DNA of 64,000 nucleotides from the NCBI GenBank assembly GCA_014799475.1, contig JAAVHX010000017.1, forward strand, positions 130,102 through 194,101, given 5' to 3'. The position numbers were made by a program, and so were the translations under genes. The notes under the pieces were generated by a model that searched no databases, was not told where the DNA came from, and saw nothing but the letters and a program-made list of their open reading frames with translations. Source of the stretch: Clostridiales bacterium. GTDB lineage: Bacteria; Bacillota; Clostridia; Oscillospirales; Oscillospiraceae. Of this stretch, positions 33,732 through 40,906 are shown one piece after another (within the stretch, counting starts at the first letter, position 1; each line of letters opens with the position of its first letter).

Positions 33732-35270
33732 TCAGGCAAAGTGCTCGACGTAGTAGGGAGAATATTTGGCGATCTCGTAGTCCAGGCTCTTAAAGCCCAT
33801 GCGTTCGGAGAGGGTGTCCTGATCGGAGAACAGGTTTACGCCAAGGCCCAGGCGGTCCCCCTCGATGTCAAAGCCCATGGCGGCCAGAATGGTGGGATAA
33901 TAGTCCAGTGTGGAGAATTCCCGGTTCTGGCGGCGGCTCACGTCCGGAAGCGGACAGGCGAGGTTCAGGAAGCAGTTGTACACCGTCCTGTTATAATACT
34001 CCAGGCCCTCCACCAGATTGGTGTCCATTCTCGGGTGGTCGCCCAGGACAACGATCACGGTGTCCTCATAGAAATCCTGCTGGGAGCACCACTCAAGGAA
34101 CTCGGCGATCTGCCGGTCGGCGCAGGCCACCACGTTGGCGGTCTGATTTTCATACTCGCTGCCGCACAACTCGCAGACATATCCGCCGATGTGGTGGGTG
34201 TCCACCGTCAGCATGGTGAAGTTGAAGGGTTGGTCGTCCTCGGCCAGCTTCAGCAGCTTGTCCTTGGCGATTTCGTACAGGATCTCGTCCTCAATGCCCC
34301 ACCAGGCGCGGTAATCCTCCGGGAAATAGCCCTCGTCTCTGGTGCTGAAGTAGTCGCAGACCTCGTAATTGCCGTGCTGCTCAAAATACTTCTTCCGCCC
34401 GGCAAACTCCCCGTCGGAGCCGCACAGGAACAGATTGCGGTACCCGTTTTTCTCCAAAATCTCGCCCAGGCTGACGCAGCCGGAGGCAAAATACTCCTGC
34501 TCGCCCATGTCGTTGTCCGCGATGGGGAAGGAGAAGGGGATGCCGGAGGTAGAGGACAGCAGAGCCGCCATGGTCCAGTTTGTCCCGGTGCCCGAGTGGG
34601 AGCCGCCCAGCAGCGTGGAGTTGGAGAAGGAGCAGTTCTCCTGGGCCAACGCGGTGAGGTTCGGGATATAATTGACCGGCTGCATCCCGCCCGCCTCCCG
34701 GGAGGCATAGGTGGTCTCCATGCTCTCCAGGTAGATGCAAAGCAGGTTCTTTTTCCGCCTCGGCGCCGTGATGCGCACGCTGTTGGGATCGACATAGTGC
34801 CGCTCATAGAGGGTGGAGGCGTCCGAGCGCAGCTTGGCATAGCCCAGGACATCCAGGCTGTCGTTCACGAATTTGCAGGTGTTGAGCAGGGAGAGCAGGG
34901 CGAACAGCGTCATCAGATGCCGCGCAAGGCTCAGCAGATCGACGCCGCGGCGCCAGCGGAACACGCTGACATTCGCCGTGATGACAACACGCCGCTGGAG
35001 GAGCAGGCACACCGTGCCGGCCAGGATAAACAAGGCCAGCACGATCAGAGAGGGGATGCAGGCGACCACCCCGTCCACCACGACGCCCAGCTCACTGCCG
35101 TCCAGGGGGGAAGCCATGGTGTACAAAATCTGCTGAAGGGTCACATCAAAGGTGGCGTTGACCCAGGCGGTGACGCCGAAGAATATGGCCGCCACCGCGA
35201 AGAGGATGCAGCTGATGACCAGCTCCACCACACGCCCGACGTGCTTTTTACCGGTTTTTTGCTTCTTCAT
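33732..35270 (-). CDS. LtaS/OpgB-like phosphoglycerol transferase (sulfatase superfamily)
   Basis: A 512-aa protein starting at ATG 35270 (MKKQKTGKKHVGR) behind AGAGGAG; the track start 16 codons upstream would overlap the small membrane gene further. Four TM segments fill about residues 15-170. The extracytoplasmic catalytic domain has LLCIYLESMETTY (metal-binding Glu), HSGTGTNWTMAALLSSTSGI (nucleophile Thr in the position used by LtaS and OpgB), TVDTHHIGGYV and VVLGDHPRM. These are signatures of enzymes moving glycerol phosphate from phosphatidylglycerol to LTA or osmoregulated glucans. In this locus a role in glycerophosphate polymer synthesis is likely. Confidence 0.88.
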   Translation of the reverse strand: MKKQKTGKKHVGRVVELVISCILFAVAAIFFGVTAWVNATFDVTLQQILYTMASPLDGSELGVVVDGVVACIPSLIVLALFILAGTVCLLLQRRVVITANVSVFRWRRGVDLLSLARHLMTLFALLSLLNTCKFVNDSLDVLGYAKLRSDASTLYERHYVDPNSVRITAPRRKKNLLCIYLESMETTYASREAGGMQPVNYIPNLTALAQENCSFSNSTLLGGSHSGTGTNWTMAALLSSTSGIPFSFPIADNDMGEQEYFASGCVSLGEILEKNGYRNLFLCGSDGEFAGRKKYFEQHGNYEVCDYFSTRDEGYFPEDYRAWWGIEDEILYEIAKDKLLKLAEDDQPFNFTMLTVDTHHIGGYVCELCGSEYENQTANVVACADRQIAEFLEWCSQQDFYEDTVIVVLGDHPRMDTNLVEGLEYYNRTVYNCFLNLACPLPDVSRRQNREFSTLDYYPTILAAMGFDIEGDRLGLGVNLFSDQDTLSERMGFKSLDYEIAKYSPYYVEHFA

Positions 35271-35634
35271 TGTAGGGCTCCTCTTCTGGTTTGCTGATTT
35301 GTCCTGCGTCTGCTTCACTGCCGCTGTCCAGCCGGGTGATGTCCAGGCTGATCCGAATGTGCTTCGCGGCCCTGAAGAGCAGGGTGAGCAGCCAGGCGGC
35401 CAGCAGCGCGGCCAGGGTGTAGTGGGCGGAATCCACGGAATAGGAGAGGCCCAGCACCTTCTGGGGGACCGTCAGCAGCATCCGCGCCAGCGCGTAGTTG
35501 CAGCAGACGGTGATGCCGTATTGGACCAGGAACTCCAGAGACGGCTCAAAGGGCTTCCCCCGCCTTTTAAAATACAGATAGATGGACAGCATGGGGGCAA
35601 AGAAAAGATTGATAAAAATGGCCAGTTGAATCAA
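35248..35634 (-). CDS. Small membrane protein, 128 aa
   Basis: A TTG-started ORF with three or four hydrophobic segments (LAIFINLFFAPMLSIYLYF, FLVQYGITVCCNYALARMLL, HYTLAALLAAWLLTLLF) and an acidic cytoplasmic tail (EADAGQISKPEEEPYNEE). It overlaps the LtaS/OpgB-like gene by 23 bases, so translation is likely coupled. It is the first gene after a consensus promoter. It resembles small partner proteins found before sulfatase-like enzymes in clostridial surface-polymer loci. No function known. Confidence 0.75.
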   Translation of the reverse strand: MIQLAIFINLFFAPMLSIYLYFKRRGKPFEPSLEFLVQYGITVCCNYALARMLLTVPQKVLGLSYSVDSAHYTLAALLAAWLLTLLFRAAKHIRISLDITRLDSGSEADAGQISKPEEEPYNEEAKNR

Positions 35635-35949
35635 AATATCTCATTCCATTCTGCGCTTTGTCAGCGGAGCGGACCGCCTCCGGCGGCACGCTTCGCCACT
35701 TCGCTTGGGATATTGTCGCTGTTTAGTTTAGCGCGCTTTCCAGTGGCTGTCAACAGGTTTTTTGATGGCCATTTTATAAATATTCCGCCGCCGCAACCGT
35801 CTTTTTCGGCATTTTGTGGATTCTTTATTGATCCTTTCGCAATTTTTTAACAAATCTAAATAAACCGTCGGCCTTGGGCGAAGATCAGGATAAACGGCCC
35901 CGCCGGCCCGCCGCCGCAAAAGAACGACAGGGTGTTTCAAGCATCGGGA
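35635..35949. other. Intergenic region with a minus-strand promoter, no gene seen
   Basis: The 315 bases between the small membrane gene and the acyltransferase hold one clear promoter (listed separately), a GC-rich stretch near 35660-35700 with short inverted repeats, and an AT-rich part near 35760-35870. No ORF with a ribosome site could be supported. Confidence 0.6.
35725..35753 (-). promoter_or_regulatory. Promoter of the surface-polymer operon
   Basis: On the minus strand, TTGACA, 17 bases, then TAAACT, about 90 bases before the small membrane protein gene. It probably drives that gene and the LtaS/OpgB-like gene. Confidence 0.82.
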
Positions 35950-37059
35950 CTAGGATGATTTATGAGACAGAGTGGACGCGAAGAGCCGTTCGACCTTGTT
36001 GTCAACGCGGCGTGCGACCCTTTTGACCAACCCCATATAGTGCCGTTCCAGCACGGCCATCCTGAACAGCTCGATGAGCGTGCAGCACAAGAATACAAGG
36101 AGGGCGGCCATCAGAGAATAGGGGATCAATACCGGGCTGTGGGCAAATGACGCGTTTCGGAACAGCGTGCCCCATAAAAAGGGGCGGACAAAATTGTTCT
36201 CGTGGATCAAATATACCCCGAAGGTGGCCGATGATATGCGGTTGACAACCCGGCTGCGGCCAATATCGATTTGCAGAAAGCCCAAAAACAGGAACAGGGC
36301 CGTCAGCACGGTGGGCAGCCGCTGCATATGGATCACGTAAACGGCCAAATTGGCGGCAGATGGAATTTTGGTTTCAAGCAGATCGGAAATAACGAAGGCC
36401 ACACCTGCCGTAAGCGCGGCGGCAAGGGCGCCCAGGAAGGCGGCCCTTGGGCCGATGGCTATTGTTTCGACATGAAGCCGGATATAGGCCGACACCGCGT
36501 ACAAGTAGGCAAACCACAGCAGATAGCTGCTTCCATAGGCGGAGCCGGAAACGGTTGGGATGATACACCAGCAGACGGTGAGCAGCGCCAGCATTTTCTG
36601 ATAATCCTGCTTGTCCAATCCCCTCAGGAGCTTGTTCAGGTACGGTGAGATGAGATACAGTACGAAGTATATGCTGGCAAACCACCACCCGGAATATGTA
36701 ATGGGGAAAAGGCAGTTGATCACCATCCTGATGCCGTAGGGGTTGGCCCCCGCCAGGGTGAACACAGCGAGGAAAAGGACGGAATAGGTCAAGATCTGGA
36801 GGGCGAGCTTCAGCGCCTTATCCGTCCTGAACGCGGCGGAGCCGATCAGAAAGTAGCCTGAAATCAGCACAAAAATATCCACGCCGAGGTTGCCGCCGAA
36901 GGTAAGGCACTGCGTCCACAGCCTGTTTACCGTAAGCTCGCCGCTGGGGAATTGGAAGCCGCCATGGGTGGAAAAGTGGCAGATGATGATCAGCAGCATG
37001 GCAATGATCCGGAGCAGCTCTATATTTGATTGCCTCTCGGCGGGCCTATCTGTTTGCAA
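35950..37059 (-). CDS. Acyltransferase 3 family membrane protein
   Basis: A 369-aa protein with about ten TM segments. It opens with RQSNIELLRIIAMLLIIICHFSTHGG, the Acyl_transf_3 signature with the catalytic His in the first helix (Arg-Ile...His), followed by NLGVDIFVLISGYFLI, WWFASIYFVLYLISPYLNKLL and the late VYLIHENNFVRPFLW motif. Such enzymes acetylate or succinylate surface glycans. TTG 37059 follows GGGGGAGAGGG. It lies upstream of the polymer genes on the same strand and may acylate the same polymer. The C-terminal tail is basic and probably cytoplasmic. Confidence 0.92.
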   Translation of the reverse strand: MQTDRPAERQSNIELLRIIAMLLIIICHFSTHGGFQFPSGELTVNRLWTQCLTFGGNLGVDIFVLISGYFLIGSAAFRTDKALKLALQILTYSVLFLAVFTLAGANPYGIRMVINCLFPITYSGWWFASIYFVLYLISPYLNKLLRGLDKQDYQKMLALLTVCWCIIPTVSGSAYGSSYLLWFAYLYAVSAYIRLHVETIAIGPRAAFLGALAAALTAGVAFVISDLLETKIPSAANLAVYVIHMQRLPTVLTALFLFLGFLQIDIGRSRVVNRISSATFGVYLIHENNFVRPFLWGTLFRNASFAHSPVLIPYSLMAALLVFLCCTLIELFRMAVLERHYMGLVKRVARRVDNKVERLFASTLSHKSS

Positions 37060-37082
37060 TACCCTCTCCCCCTGACAGAAAA

Positions 37083-37113
37083 GATAAAGCGGGAAAATCC
37101 CGCTTTATCGGAA
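37083..37113 (-). terminator. Terminator after the phosphoribosyltransferase-like gene
   Basis: On the minus strand, GATAAAGCGGGA / TCCCGCTTTATC with a three-base loop followed by TTTTCT. Confidence 0.9.
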
Positions 37114-37178
37114 AATAGTAGGAATTTTTTTGCGCGTCCTGCGGCCGTGCGTCCCCTGCGGTCATGGAAGGACGACGG

Positions 37179-37820
37179 CTACAGCGCGTCGTAGCCGTAC
37201 TTGTCGATGACGGCATCCAAGGGCTGGCCCATCTTGCAGAGAGGGCACTCGTCGGGGCGGTAGCTGGCATAGCCGGGGAGATCGTCAGTGCTGAACAGGG
37301 ACACGACCGGCATCCCGTCTACCTCCTTCACATGGCTATAGATAGAGGTGATCCCCGCTACGTTCCCCTTATAGTACTGAACGCAGCGCATCCCCTTGCG
37401 GACCGTGCTGCCGGTGGTGACGGAGGCGAGCAGGAGCAGCACGTTTTTCCCCTCCAGCATAAACCGGGCGTTGTCTCGGAAAATGAGTTTTCCATCGCGG
37501 CTCAGGTTCTCCCGAAGCAGGTAGATCTCTTTTCCGGCGTTGATGGAGCGGTTGCCGCCCTGAGTGAGCTCCTGGCCCAGACAGGTGCCGATGACCCGGG
37601 TCCCGTCCATGCACAGGATGGTGTCCACCATGGTGTTGCGGATCAGATCCCGCTGGGCCAGCTGACGGGCCACCGCCTCCGCCGCCCGGAGGCAGGACCG
37701 CTGCTCGGTGACGTCGATGAAGTAGTTGGTGTGGCTGTTTCTGGTTGCGAAGTGGCCCTTGGCCACCCGCAGGGAGACGCTGCCGACGCTGACGGGAATT
37801 TTAAAGAAATTGGGGTTCAT
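37179..37820 (-). CDS. Phosphoribosyltransferase-like protein with altered PRPP motif
   Basis: A 213-aa protein starting at ATG 37820 (MNPNFFKIPVSVG) behind GAGGAAAGG. The fold order resembles orotate phosphoribosyltransferases: an N-terminal NSHTNYFIDVTEQRS segment, a central VDTILCMDGTRVIGTCLGQEL, and the PRPP loop region NVLLLLASVTTGSTVRKGM. Canonical PRTases have two acidic residues before the TTG (VDDVxTTG); here they are replaced by Leu-Ala. The C-terminus adds a CPLCKMGQPLDAV motif with a CxxC pair that might bind metal. It may be catalytically altered or a sensor-like relative. It is monocistronic, with its own promoter. Confidence 0.75.
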   Translation of the reverse strand: MNPNFFKIPVSVGSVSLRVAKGHFATRNSHTNYFIDVTEQRSCLRAAEAVARQLAQRDLIRNTMVDTILCMDGTRVIGTCLGQELTQGGNRSINAGKEIYLLRENLSRDGKLIFRDNARFMLEGKNVLLLLASVTTGSTVRKGMRCVQYYKGNVAGITSIYSHVKEVDGMPVVSLFSTDDLPGYASYRPDECPLCKMGQPLDAVIDKYGYDAL

Positions 37821-37864
37821 GGCCTTTCCTCCTCGTTTCCGTAGTGGGGAATGATTCCCCCCTA

Positions 37865-37893
37865 AATATACCATACTTCCCGGCGGTTGTCCA
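37865..37893 (-). promoter_or_regulatory. Promoter of the phosphoribosyltransferase-like gene
   Basis: On the minus strand, TGGACA, 17 bases, then TATATT, about 45 bases before the start. Confidence 0.7.
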
Positions 37894-37976
37894 GATTATT
37901 TTGTGCAGATTTGACAAAGGGGCACCCACTAATATTAGTTTGCAGGAACCACTAAGGTTTCCGCAAGCTAATTTTT

Positions 37977-38015
37977 TTATGCCCATCCCTGTGGGATAGC
38001 TCTGTATTTGTCCAT
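37977..38015 (-). pseudogene. Stub of a MerR-type regulator gene (12 codons)
   Basis: Behind AGGAGG the minus strand reads ATG then MDKYRAIPQGWA and a TAA. The start resembles the N-terminal extension of clostridial MerR regulators ('M.KYRAIP.GYMTVGE...'), as I recall that family, but the HTH is gone. A MerR-type promoter with a 19-bp spacer sits just upstream, supporting a lost merR gene. Downstream is a hairpin (TTAGCTTGCGGAAACC / GGTTCCTGCAAACTAA). A short leader peptide is the other reading. Confidence 0.45.
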
Positions 38016-38037
38016 GCTCAACGTACCTCCTGCGGAT

Positions 38038-38068
38038 AGTATAGCTCATTACGCTGCGTCACGAGCAA
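38038..38068 (-). promoter_or_regulatory. MerR-type promoter with 19-bp spacer and dyad
   Basis: On the minus strand, TTGCTC, 19 bases, then TATACT. The stretch from inside the -35 through the spacer contains the imperfect dyad GCTCGTGACG-CAG-CGTAATGAGC (8 of 10 positions pair). Over-long spacers with central dyads are the hallmark of MerR-controlled promoters. Confidence 0.65.
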
Positions 38069-38141
38069 GACCTTTTTCGCAATCAGTGATAGAAATGATC
38101 CCATTTATCGTATTCGAGCGGGCGGGATGAGCGGGACCGGT

Positions 38142-38184
38142 GAAAAAGGGGCCGCTTCCTGGTGAAGCGGCCCCTGATTTTTTT
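38142..38184. terminator. Bidirectional terminator
   Basis: AGGGGCCGCTTC / GAAGCGGCCCCT stem with a 5-base loop, followed by GATTTTTTT on the plus strand and TTTTT on the minus strand. The 200 bases between it and the small ORF at 38385 hold no gene that I can support. Confidence 0.88.
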
Positions 38185-38384
38185 AAAACAGCGCGAAAAG
38201 CCCTTGGCCTTCCACTTGCTGGAAGGTTTATGATGGCCTTGAACAGTCGGTCAAAGTACATCTGGAAGGGGAGGGATTCCCGAAAACCTGGTGGGCCCGG
38301 TGTCGGCGACCATTGCGTCCGCGGCGCGGTGAACATGCCGGCCACAGAGGCGTGGCTGTGGTGCTAGGCCGTCCTGCTGGCAAT

Positions 38385-38471
38385 TTAGGCGAGGAAGCTG
38401 TACAGGGAGATGGAGCCGCCATTGCAGTCGGGCACCGGATCCGGGTAGTTGCAGGTGGCGACGGCCAGCAT
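38385..38471 (-). CDS. 28-aa small ORF, MLAVATCNYPDPVPDCNGGS...
   Basis: Not in the ORF track. On the minus strand AGGGGG precedes ATG by 9 bases; the ORF ends in TAA and encodes a 28-aa peptide with two Cys and the motif YPDPVPDCNGGSISLYSFL. It starts 31 bases after the stop of the P-loop kinase gene and lies before a strong terminator. It may be a real micropeptide, or the start of a decayed gene, as the next 200 bases keep fragments such as FQMYFDRLFKAI in another frame. No family recognised. Confidence 0.4.
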   Translation of the reverse strand: MLAVATCNYPDPVPDCNGGSISLYSFLA

Positions 38472-38501
38472 ATTATGTTTCCCCCTTTGCGGATTCGGAA
38501 A

Positions 38502-39017
38502 TTACAGTTCTAAATCGACATGATATTCATCATCAATAAGCAGATAGTTTATACCGTGTTTTTTGCACATATTGAGTGCTTGGGCATTGTCTTGCAATGC
38601 GGATTCCATTGTGTAATCCGCATCATCAGGCCTTTGCTCAATCACACTTGCATAATTTTTTATATCATCAAAATGGGACCGAATGTATTGTTGGCTCAAT
38701 ATCAAGCATATGTATTGGATCTTAGGCAGGTAGCTTTCATCAAAATCTGTTTTCCAATCAAAGGGTATATAGCACCCTTCAACAATCAGATTTTGCTCAT
38801 TTTCAATGGCTGTTTTGACCATTTCCCGCACAATCGGCCATAGATACTCTGTTAATGCTGTATCGCCGCTCATTGGAGTTAATTCTGTGTTTCCGCTTCG
38901 AATAAGCCCCATTTTTAGATGATCTATGGACAAGTATGGGTACTTATATTTTTCAAGGAGTTGCTGTGCCAGGTTCGTTTTGCCTGTATGCGATGCGCCG
39001 CCGATCAAAATAACCAT
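38502..39017 (-). CDS. P-loop kinase-like ATPase, 171 aa
   Basis: A small protein with Walker A GGASHTGKT at the N-terminus, SIDHLKMGLIRSGNTE after strand 2, and NLIVEGCYIPF as a likely Walker B/strand 3 segment. The C-terminus ends in a short beta segment (INYLLIDDEYHVDLEL). The layout resembles adenylate kinase-like or 2-phosphoglycerate kinase-like small-molecule kinases (AAA_18/AAA_33 group). Its DNA is clearly AT-richer than the neighbours, which suggests acquisition by transfer. The substrate is unknown. Confidence 0.8.
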   Translation of the reverse strand: MVILIGGASHTGKTNLAQQLLEKYKYPYLSIDHLKMGLIRSGNTELTPMSGDTALTEYLWPIVREMVKTAIENEQNLIVEGCYIPFDWKTDFDESYLPKIQYICLILSQQYIRSHFDDIKNYASVIEQRPDDADYTMESALQDNAQALNMCKKHGINYLLIDDEYHVDLEL

Positions 39018-39117
39018 TTTTCTCTCCTCGCAAACTTTAATTTATCACTCTGATCATATCATGGCCAATGCGCGCATTCAAGGGGGATTTGAGAAGATGA
39101 ATGATGTTATGCCGCCG

Positions 39118-39891
39118 TCAGATTCCCGCGTATCGTGCCAATACCGCCAGGACGATCAAATGGAGCGGGTAGAGGATGTAAAATACGATCCCTGGGACCT
39201 TCATCTTCCGTGTGCCGTTATAAAATACCAGCGCGATGAAGGCCATGGGCGCCAACGGATATTGCAGGCAGCAGATCACGGCGGGGATCAGCCTGATGAT
39301 CCGCTTGGAGCGGAAGCAATAAAAGATAGCGGTCAGCAGCACCATGGACACACCGTACTCCGGGCGCAGCATCAGCGCCCAGAACAGGCCGCACAGCGTC
39401 AGAAGCATTTGCAGGATGACCCGGTCTATCATCTGCTGTGTTTCCACCCTGCGCATAAAATACAGCATGACCAGACAGAATGTCAGCCCCAGTACAGGGC
39501 TCTGCCGGGAAAAGTCCAGCAGCCGCCCGCTCATGGCAAAATCATAGGCAAACTCACCCACCGCGGCGGTTGCCGCCACCCGGATGAGGTAGCGGCGGAA
39601 ATCCGATGTGTGCAGGAAGCCCTCCACCAATAAAAACGCGAACAGGGGCACCGCCAATCCGGCCAGCGCGTCCATCACGCCCGCGAGACCCACCCAGGCC
39701 ATCAGCTGGCTGTCTGTGTCCATAGCGGCCATCAGGCTCTCCTGGGTATAGGTATCCAGCCGGATCACCGCGTTTTTCAGGATCACGGTATTGGCAGAGG
39801 CCATCACCATGATCAGTGCCGCTGCGTATTTCAACCATTGCTCCGGCACCTTCAGGAACCGGCGAGCGATTTTTTCCCGAATTTTATCCAT
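39118..39891 (-). CDS. TraX family membrane protein
   Basis: A 257-aa protein with about seven TM segments and the TraX-family pattern: KYAAALIMVMASANTVILKN, GRLAVPLFAFLLVEGF-like segment (here GLAVPLFAFLLVEGFLHT), FRRYLIRVAATAAVGEFAYDFA, and the end YPLHLIVLAVLARY. TraX was named for F-pilin N-acetylation, but chromosomal Firmicute copies are acyltransferase-like proteins of unknown substrate. It lies downstream of malG on the same strand, after hairpins, so it may be partly co-transcribed with the sugar importer. A start at ATG 39891 is used; the ribosome site is AGGAAAGGA. Confidence 0.88.
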   Translation of the reverse strand: MDKIREKIARRFLKVPEQWLKYAAALIMVMASANTVILKNAVIRLDTYTQESLMAAMDTDSQLMAWVGLAGVMDALAGLAVPLFAFLLVEGFLHTSDFRRYLIRVAATAAVGEFAYDFAMSGRLLDFSRQSPVLGLTFCLVMLYFMRRVETQQMIDRVILQMLLTLCGLFWALMLRPEYGVSMVLLTAIFYCFRSKRIIRLIPAVICCLQYPLAPMAFIALVFYNGTRKMKVPGIVFYILYPLHLIVLAVLARYAGI

Positions 39892-39955
39892 AGCCAGCCA
39901 TCCTTTCCTGCGGGCATATGCCCGCAGGCCCCCACTGGTGGGGGCCTGCTAAAGA

Positions 39956-40000
39956 GGGATGGATACCGTCCCCGCGGCGCGGGGTGCCGGTATCCATCCC
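39956..40000 (-). terminator. Hairpin downstream of malG
   Basis: GGGATGGATACC / GGTATCCATCCC stem enclosing a GC-rich inner hairpin; on the minus strand it is followed by TCTTT. A second hairpin (GCAGGCCCCCAC / GTGGGGGCCTGC, 39924-39949) follows. Together they probably limit read-through from the sugar importer into traX. Confidence 0.65.
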
Positions 40001-40024
40001 GTTTTTCTGGGGGTAGAAGAAGCG

Positions 40025-40906
40025 CTATCCCTTGACGGCTCCGCTGACGCCCTCGGCGTAGTATTTCTGCGTCGCCATAAACAAGGTTGCAATGGGGATC
40101 GAGATGACGACGGCCGCTGCGGCAAACGCGCAGAACCACTGGTCGATATATTCCCGTTCCAGCATCTGGTACATACCGACCGCCACGGTGTAGTAGTCCT
40201 TGTTGGGTCCGCACAGCACCTTGGCGAGCATGAAGTCCTTAAAGGGACCGGCAAAGGAGGTCAGCAGGGTGTAGACGATGATCGGCTTGCTCAAGGGCAT
40301 GATGATCCTGGTCAGGACGCCCCAGTTGGTGGCGCCATCGATCCGTGCCGCCTCGTCCAAAGCGATGGGCACCGTATCAAAGAAACCTTTGGCGATGTGG
40401 TAATCCACACCGGCGCCGCCGGCGTAGACGCAGATCATGGCCACGCGCAGCATGGGGCCCTCGGTCCAGCCCAGCATCTTGATGATGTAGTATACAGCGA
40501 TCATGGACATAAAGCCGGGGAACAGCTTGATGACCATGGCCACATTCATCAGGGGCTTTCTGGCCGGGAAGCGCAGGCGAGACAAAGTGTAGGCCACCGA
40601 TACCACGAAGAACGTGGAGATCAGGCAGCTTACCGCCGCGACCAGCAGTGTGTTCAGCAGCATCTGGGGGAAGTTGAACACGGAGAAATCGGTGAACAGC
40701 TTTATGTAGTTCTTCAGGGAGTACGACGAGGGGAAGAAGGTGGAGCTGTAGGACCCCTGAGTACCCCGGAAGCTGGTCATGATGACCCAGAAGATGGGGA
40801 TCAGCCAGATGAAGGCCAGCGCGGCCAGGAGCACATGGGCCAGCACGACCATGATGCGCTTGCCCAGCGGGCGCTTTCTTTTGCGCAAGGCGGTTTCGTT
40901 GCTCAT
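40025..40906 (-). CDS. malG: Sugar ABC transporter permease, MalG type
   Basis: A 293-aa, six-TM permease of the MalG/CUT1 family. The EAA loop that contacts the ATPase reads EAARIDGATNWGVLTRIIMP near residue 195. The N-terminus MSNETALRKRKRPLGKRIMVVLAHVLL and the C-terminal QKYYAEGVSGAVKG (typical '...GLTAGAVKG') are family hallmarks. It overlaps malF (ATGA). It would form the membrane channel with MalF for uptake of maltose or maltodextrins. No cognate ATPase gene is present in the window, so a shared MsmX-type ATPase encoded elsewhere is likely. Confidence 0.94.
   Translation of the reverse strand: MSNETALRKRKRPLGKRIMVVLAHVLLAALAFIWLIPIFWVIMTSFRGTQGSYSSTFFPSSYSLKNYIKLFTDFSVFNFPQMLLNTLLVAAVSCLISTFFVVSVAYTLSRLRFPARKPLMNVAMVIKLFPGFMSMIAVYYIIKMLGWTEGPMLRVAMICVYAGGAGVDYHIAKGFFDTVPIALDEAARIDGATNWGVLTRIIMPLSKPIIVYTLLTSFAGPFKDFMLAKVLCGPNKDYYTVAVGMYQMLEREYIDQWFCAFAAAAVVISIPIATLFMATQKYYAEGVSGAVKG

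Noticed and set aside
37931-37979. Plus-strand terminator-like hairpin (TTAGTTTGCAGGAACC ... GCAAGCTAA then TTTTTTT)
   Set aside because: No plus-strand gene precedes it. I mention it only in connection with the MerR stub and do not list it as a terminator.
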